Of a stretch of DNA of 26,890 nucleotides, positions 25,619 through 26,890 are shown in pieces. The notes under the pieces are model-generated. The model was given only the letters and a program-made list of their open reading frames with translations, was not told where the DNA came from and made no database searches. Position 1 is the first letter of the stretch. Each line of letters opens with the position of its first letter. The stretch covers positions 1 through 26,890 of the forward strand of contig CAYXXZ010000038.1 of the NCBI GenBank assembly GCA_964469165.1, read 5' to 3'. This DNA is from CAYXXZ01 sp964469165. GTDB taxonomy: Bacteria > Pseudomonadota > Gammaproteobacteria > Pseudomonadales > Porticoccaceae. A program made the position numbers and the translations under genes.

Positions 25619-26062
25619 ATGCGCAAAGATGTCGAGATATTTACTGATGGCGCATGCCGTGGAAATCCGGGGCCCGGTGGCTGGGGCGCGCTGCTGCGCT
25701 ATGGCAACACGGAAAAGTCCCTGTACGGAGCAGAGCCTCTTACCACCAACAATCGCATGGAACTGATGGCGGCCATCGCGGCACTGGCCGCGCTCAAGGA
25801 GCCCTGTAACGTGCGGCTGACCACCGATTCCCAGTATGTGCGCCAGGGAATCACGCAATGGATCGCCGCTTGGCAGAAGAAAAACTGGCGCACGGCGGAC
25901 AAAAAACCCGTGAAAAACGTCGATCTCTGGCAGCGCCTGCTGGCGGAATCCGAGCGCCATCAAGTCGAGTGGTGTTGGGTCAAAGGCCACAGCGGCCACA
26001 GGGAAAACGAGATTGCGGACAGTCTCGCCAATCGCGCCATCGATGAACTGGAGACAGCATGA
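25619..26062 (+). CDS. rnhA: Ribonuclease HI
   Basis: It cleaves RNA in RNA-DNA hybrids, removing R-loops and primers. The 147-residue product has all four catalytic acids at the standard positions: Asp10 (FTDGACRGNPGPGG), Glu48 (NNRMELMA), Asp70 (TTDSQYV) and Asp134 (NEIADSLAN), with His124 in VKGHSGH. The basic handle region (WQKKNWRTADKKPVKN) is present. It starts 2 nt after the methyltransferase-like gene and its stop overlaps the dnaQ start (ATGA), so the three genes form one operon. Confidence 0.97.
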   Translation: MRKDVEIFTDGACRGNPGPGGWGALLRYGNTEKSLYGAEPLTTNNRMELMAAIAALAALKEPCNVRLTTDSQYVRQGITQWIAAWQKKNWRTADKKPVKNVDLWQRLLAESERHQVEWCWVKGHSGHRENEIADSLANRAIDELETA

Positions 26063-26748
26063 GACAGATCGTCCTCGACACGGAAACCACCGGCATCGAA
26101 GTCAGCCAGGACCACCGCATCATCGAGATAGGCGCGGTGGAGCTGGTAGGCAGACGACCCACGGGGCGCCACTTTCACCGTTACATTCACCCGCAGCGTG
26201 ACATCGATGAAGGCGCCCAGGCGGTGCACGGCATTTCCCTGGAGTTTCTCGCCGACAAGCCGGTGTTTCATCTGATCGTCGATGAATTTCTGGAGTTCGT
26301 CAGCGGCGCGCAACTGGTCATTCACAATGCACCGTTTGACGTCGGCTTCATCAATCACGAACTCGCCAAGCTGGACAAGCGCTATGGTCGCATCCAGGAC
26401 CGCTGCGATGTGATCGACACCCTCGCGATGGCGCGCCAACTGCACCCGGGGCAGAAGAACAACCTGGATGCCCTGTGCAAGCGCTACGACGTGGACAACT
26501 CCCAGCGCCAGCTGCACGGCGCTCTGCTCGATGCGGAAATTCTCGCCGACGTGTATCTGGCCATGACCGGCGGGCAGGTAAACCTGCTGTTGCGCAAGGA
26601 TTCGGATGGTGCCGATCAGGGCGGCGGGCAGGAAATCAGGCGCCTGCCGGCAGATCGCCCGAGAGTGCCGGTGATTCGCGCAACAGAGGACGAGATGGCC
26701 GTTCATCACAAGGTTGTGGCAAAGCTGGCGGGCGAGGCGTCGTGGTAG
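26059..26748 (+). CDS. dnaQ: DNA polymerase III epsilon subunit (3'-5' proofreading exonuclease)
   Basis: The proofreading subunit of the replicative polymerase. The 229-residue DEDDh exonuclease has ExoI DTETTG (Asp7, Glu9), ExoII HNAPFD (Asp94) and ExoIII HGALLDA (His153, Asp158). The C-terminal tail (~residues 180-229, QEIRRLPADRPRVPVI...) is the flexible region that binds the alpha subunit. It overlaps rnhA by 4 nt. The rnhA-dnaQ order with a tRNA gene after dnaQ is known from E. coli (aspV). The window ends 142 bp after this stop. Confidence 0.96.
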   Translation: MRQIVLDTETTGIEVSQDHRIIEIGAVELVGRRPTGRHFHRYIHPQRDIDEGAQAVHGISLEFLADKPVFHLIVDEFLEFVSGAQLVIHNAPFDVGFINHELAKLDKRYGRIQDRCDVIDTLAMARQLHPGQKNNLDALCKRYDVDNSQRQLHGALLDAEILADVYLAMTGGQVNLLLRKDSDGADQGGGQEIRRLPADRPRVPVIRATEDEMAVHHKVVAKLAGEASW

Positions 26749-26838
26749 GAGGGGAGGCTTCGTTCGTGGCTGGAATGCATGGCTCGGGCACGCGCGGAGC
26801 CGCGCACGAAGAAAAGTGGCGCGGGTACCAAATTTTTG

Positions 26839-26866
26839 TTGACAAAAGTCGCGTTGCCTATAGACT
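26839..26866 (+). promoter_or_regulatory. Strong promoter candidate pointing out of the window
   Basis: A perfect TTGACA (26839-26844) and TAGACT (26861-26866) are 16 bp apart, with an AT-rich stretch upstream of the -35. No gene follows before the window ends. Position after dnaQ and promoter strength suggest a stable-RNA gene just beyond. Confidence 0.6.
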
Positions 26867-26890
26867 GCAAAGTGCTTGAAAGTACGTCTT

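Noticed and set aside
26768..26825. Hairpin GGCTC...GAGCC and a loose CTTCGT/ACGAAG pairing after dnaQ as a terminator
   Set aside because: Stems are short and broken and no T-run follows, so I could not support a terminator.

Overview
The window looks like chromosomal DNA of a GC-rich marine or soil gammaproteobacterium. The gloB / methyltransferase / rnhA / dnaQ block, the LexA-controlled imuA-imuB-dnaE2 mutagenesis cassette, an HAE1-type RND pump and paired TonB-dependent receptors all fit that group. A Cellvibrionales/Halieaceae-like host is my guess only; there is no rRNA or marker gene here to settle it. I see no phage, plasmid, transposase or CRISPR array.

Layout. Positions 1-1735 (minus) hold the N-terminal part of a single-chain methylmalonyl-CoA mutase that runs off the left edge. 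It is divergent from an AraC-type regulator (2069-3082, plus). An 807-bp gap full of intergenic repeats follows. Next is an RND efflux pair, a lipoprotein adaptor (3890-5074) and an inner-membrane transporter (5400-8504), split by a 325-bp gap that carries another repeat copy. A YecE/DUF72 protein (8805-9809) meets a small CopD-like membrane protein (9796-10236, minus) tail to tail with overlapping ends. Positions 10496-16112 (minus) are the DNA-damage mutagenesis cassette imuA-imuB-dnaE2. It has a near-perfect LexA box just upstream of imuA and a repeat-filled gap between imuB and dnaE2. A 57-residue zinc-ribbon-like protein (16586-16759) faces a Prx5-like peroxiredoxin (16861-17343, minus) and a glycerophosphodiester phosphodiesterase (17446-18186, minus). 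Two closely related TonB-dependent receptors lie in tandem (18634-20979 and 21343-23679), each with its own terminator. The right end is gloB (minus) divergent from a methyltransferase-like gene, rnhA and dnaQ, which are tightly packed. A strong-looking promoter at the right edge points out of the window, probably at a tRNA.

How the genes relate. The functional units are independent: propionyl/methylmalonyl-CoA metabolism with a likely local regulator, efflux without a local outer-membrane channel or repressor, SOS-induced translesion synthesis, outer-membrane uptake, and replication/repair housekeeping.

The least explained structure is non-coding. Two dispersed inverted-repeat families occur here: R1 in three copies around the efflux genes, and R2 in three copies plus a fragment at 3107, 8639, 13648 and 23759. 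There are also several one-off hairpin elements. These repeats fill nearly every large gap and account for the broken spacing in two normally compact operons. I found no clearly new multi-gene system. The best leads are the repeat families, possible GTTAC-type operators, a conserved upstream box in the receptor pair, and a hairpin that may hide the start codon of the 57-residue gene.
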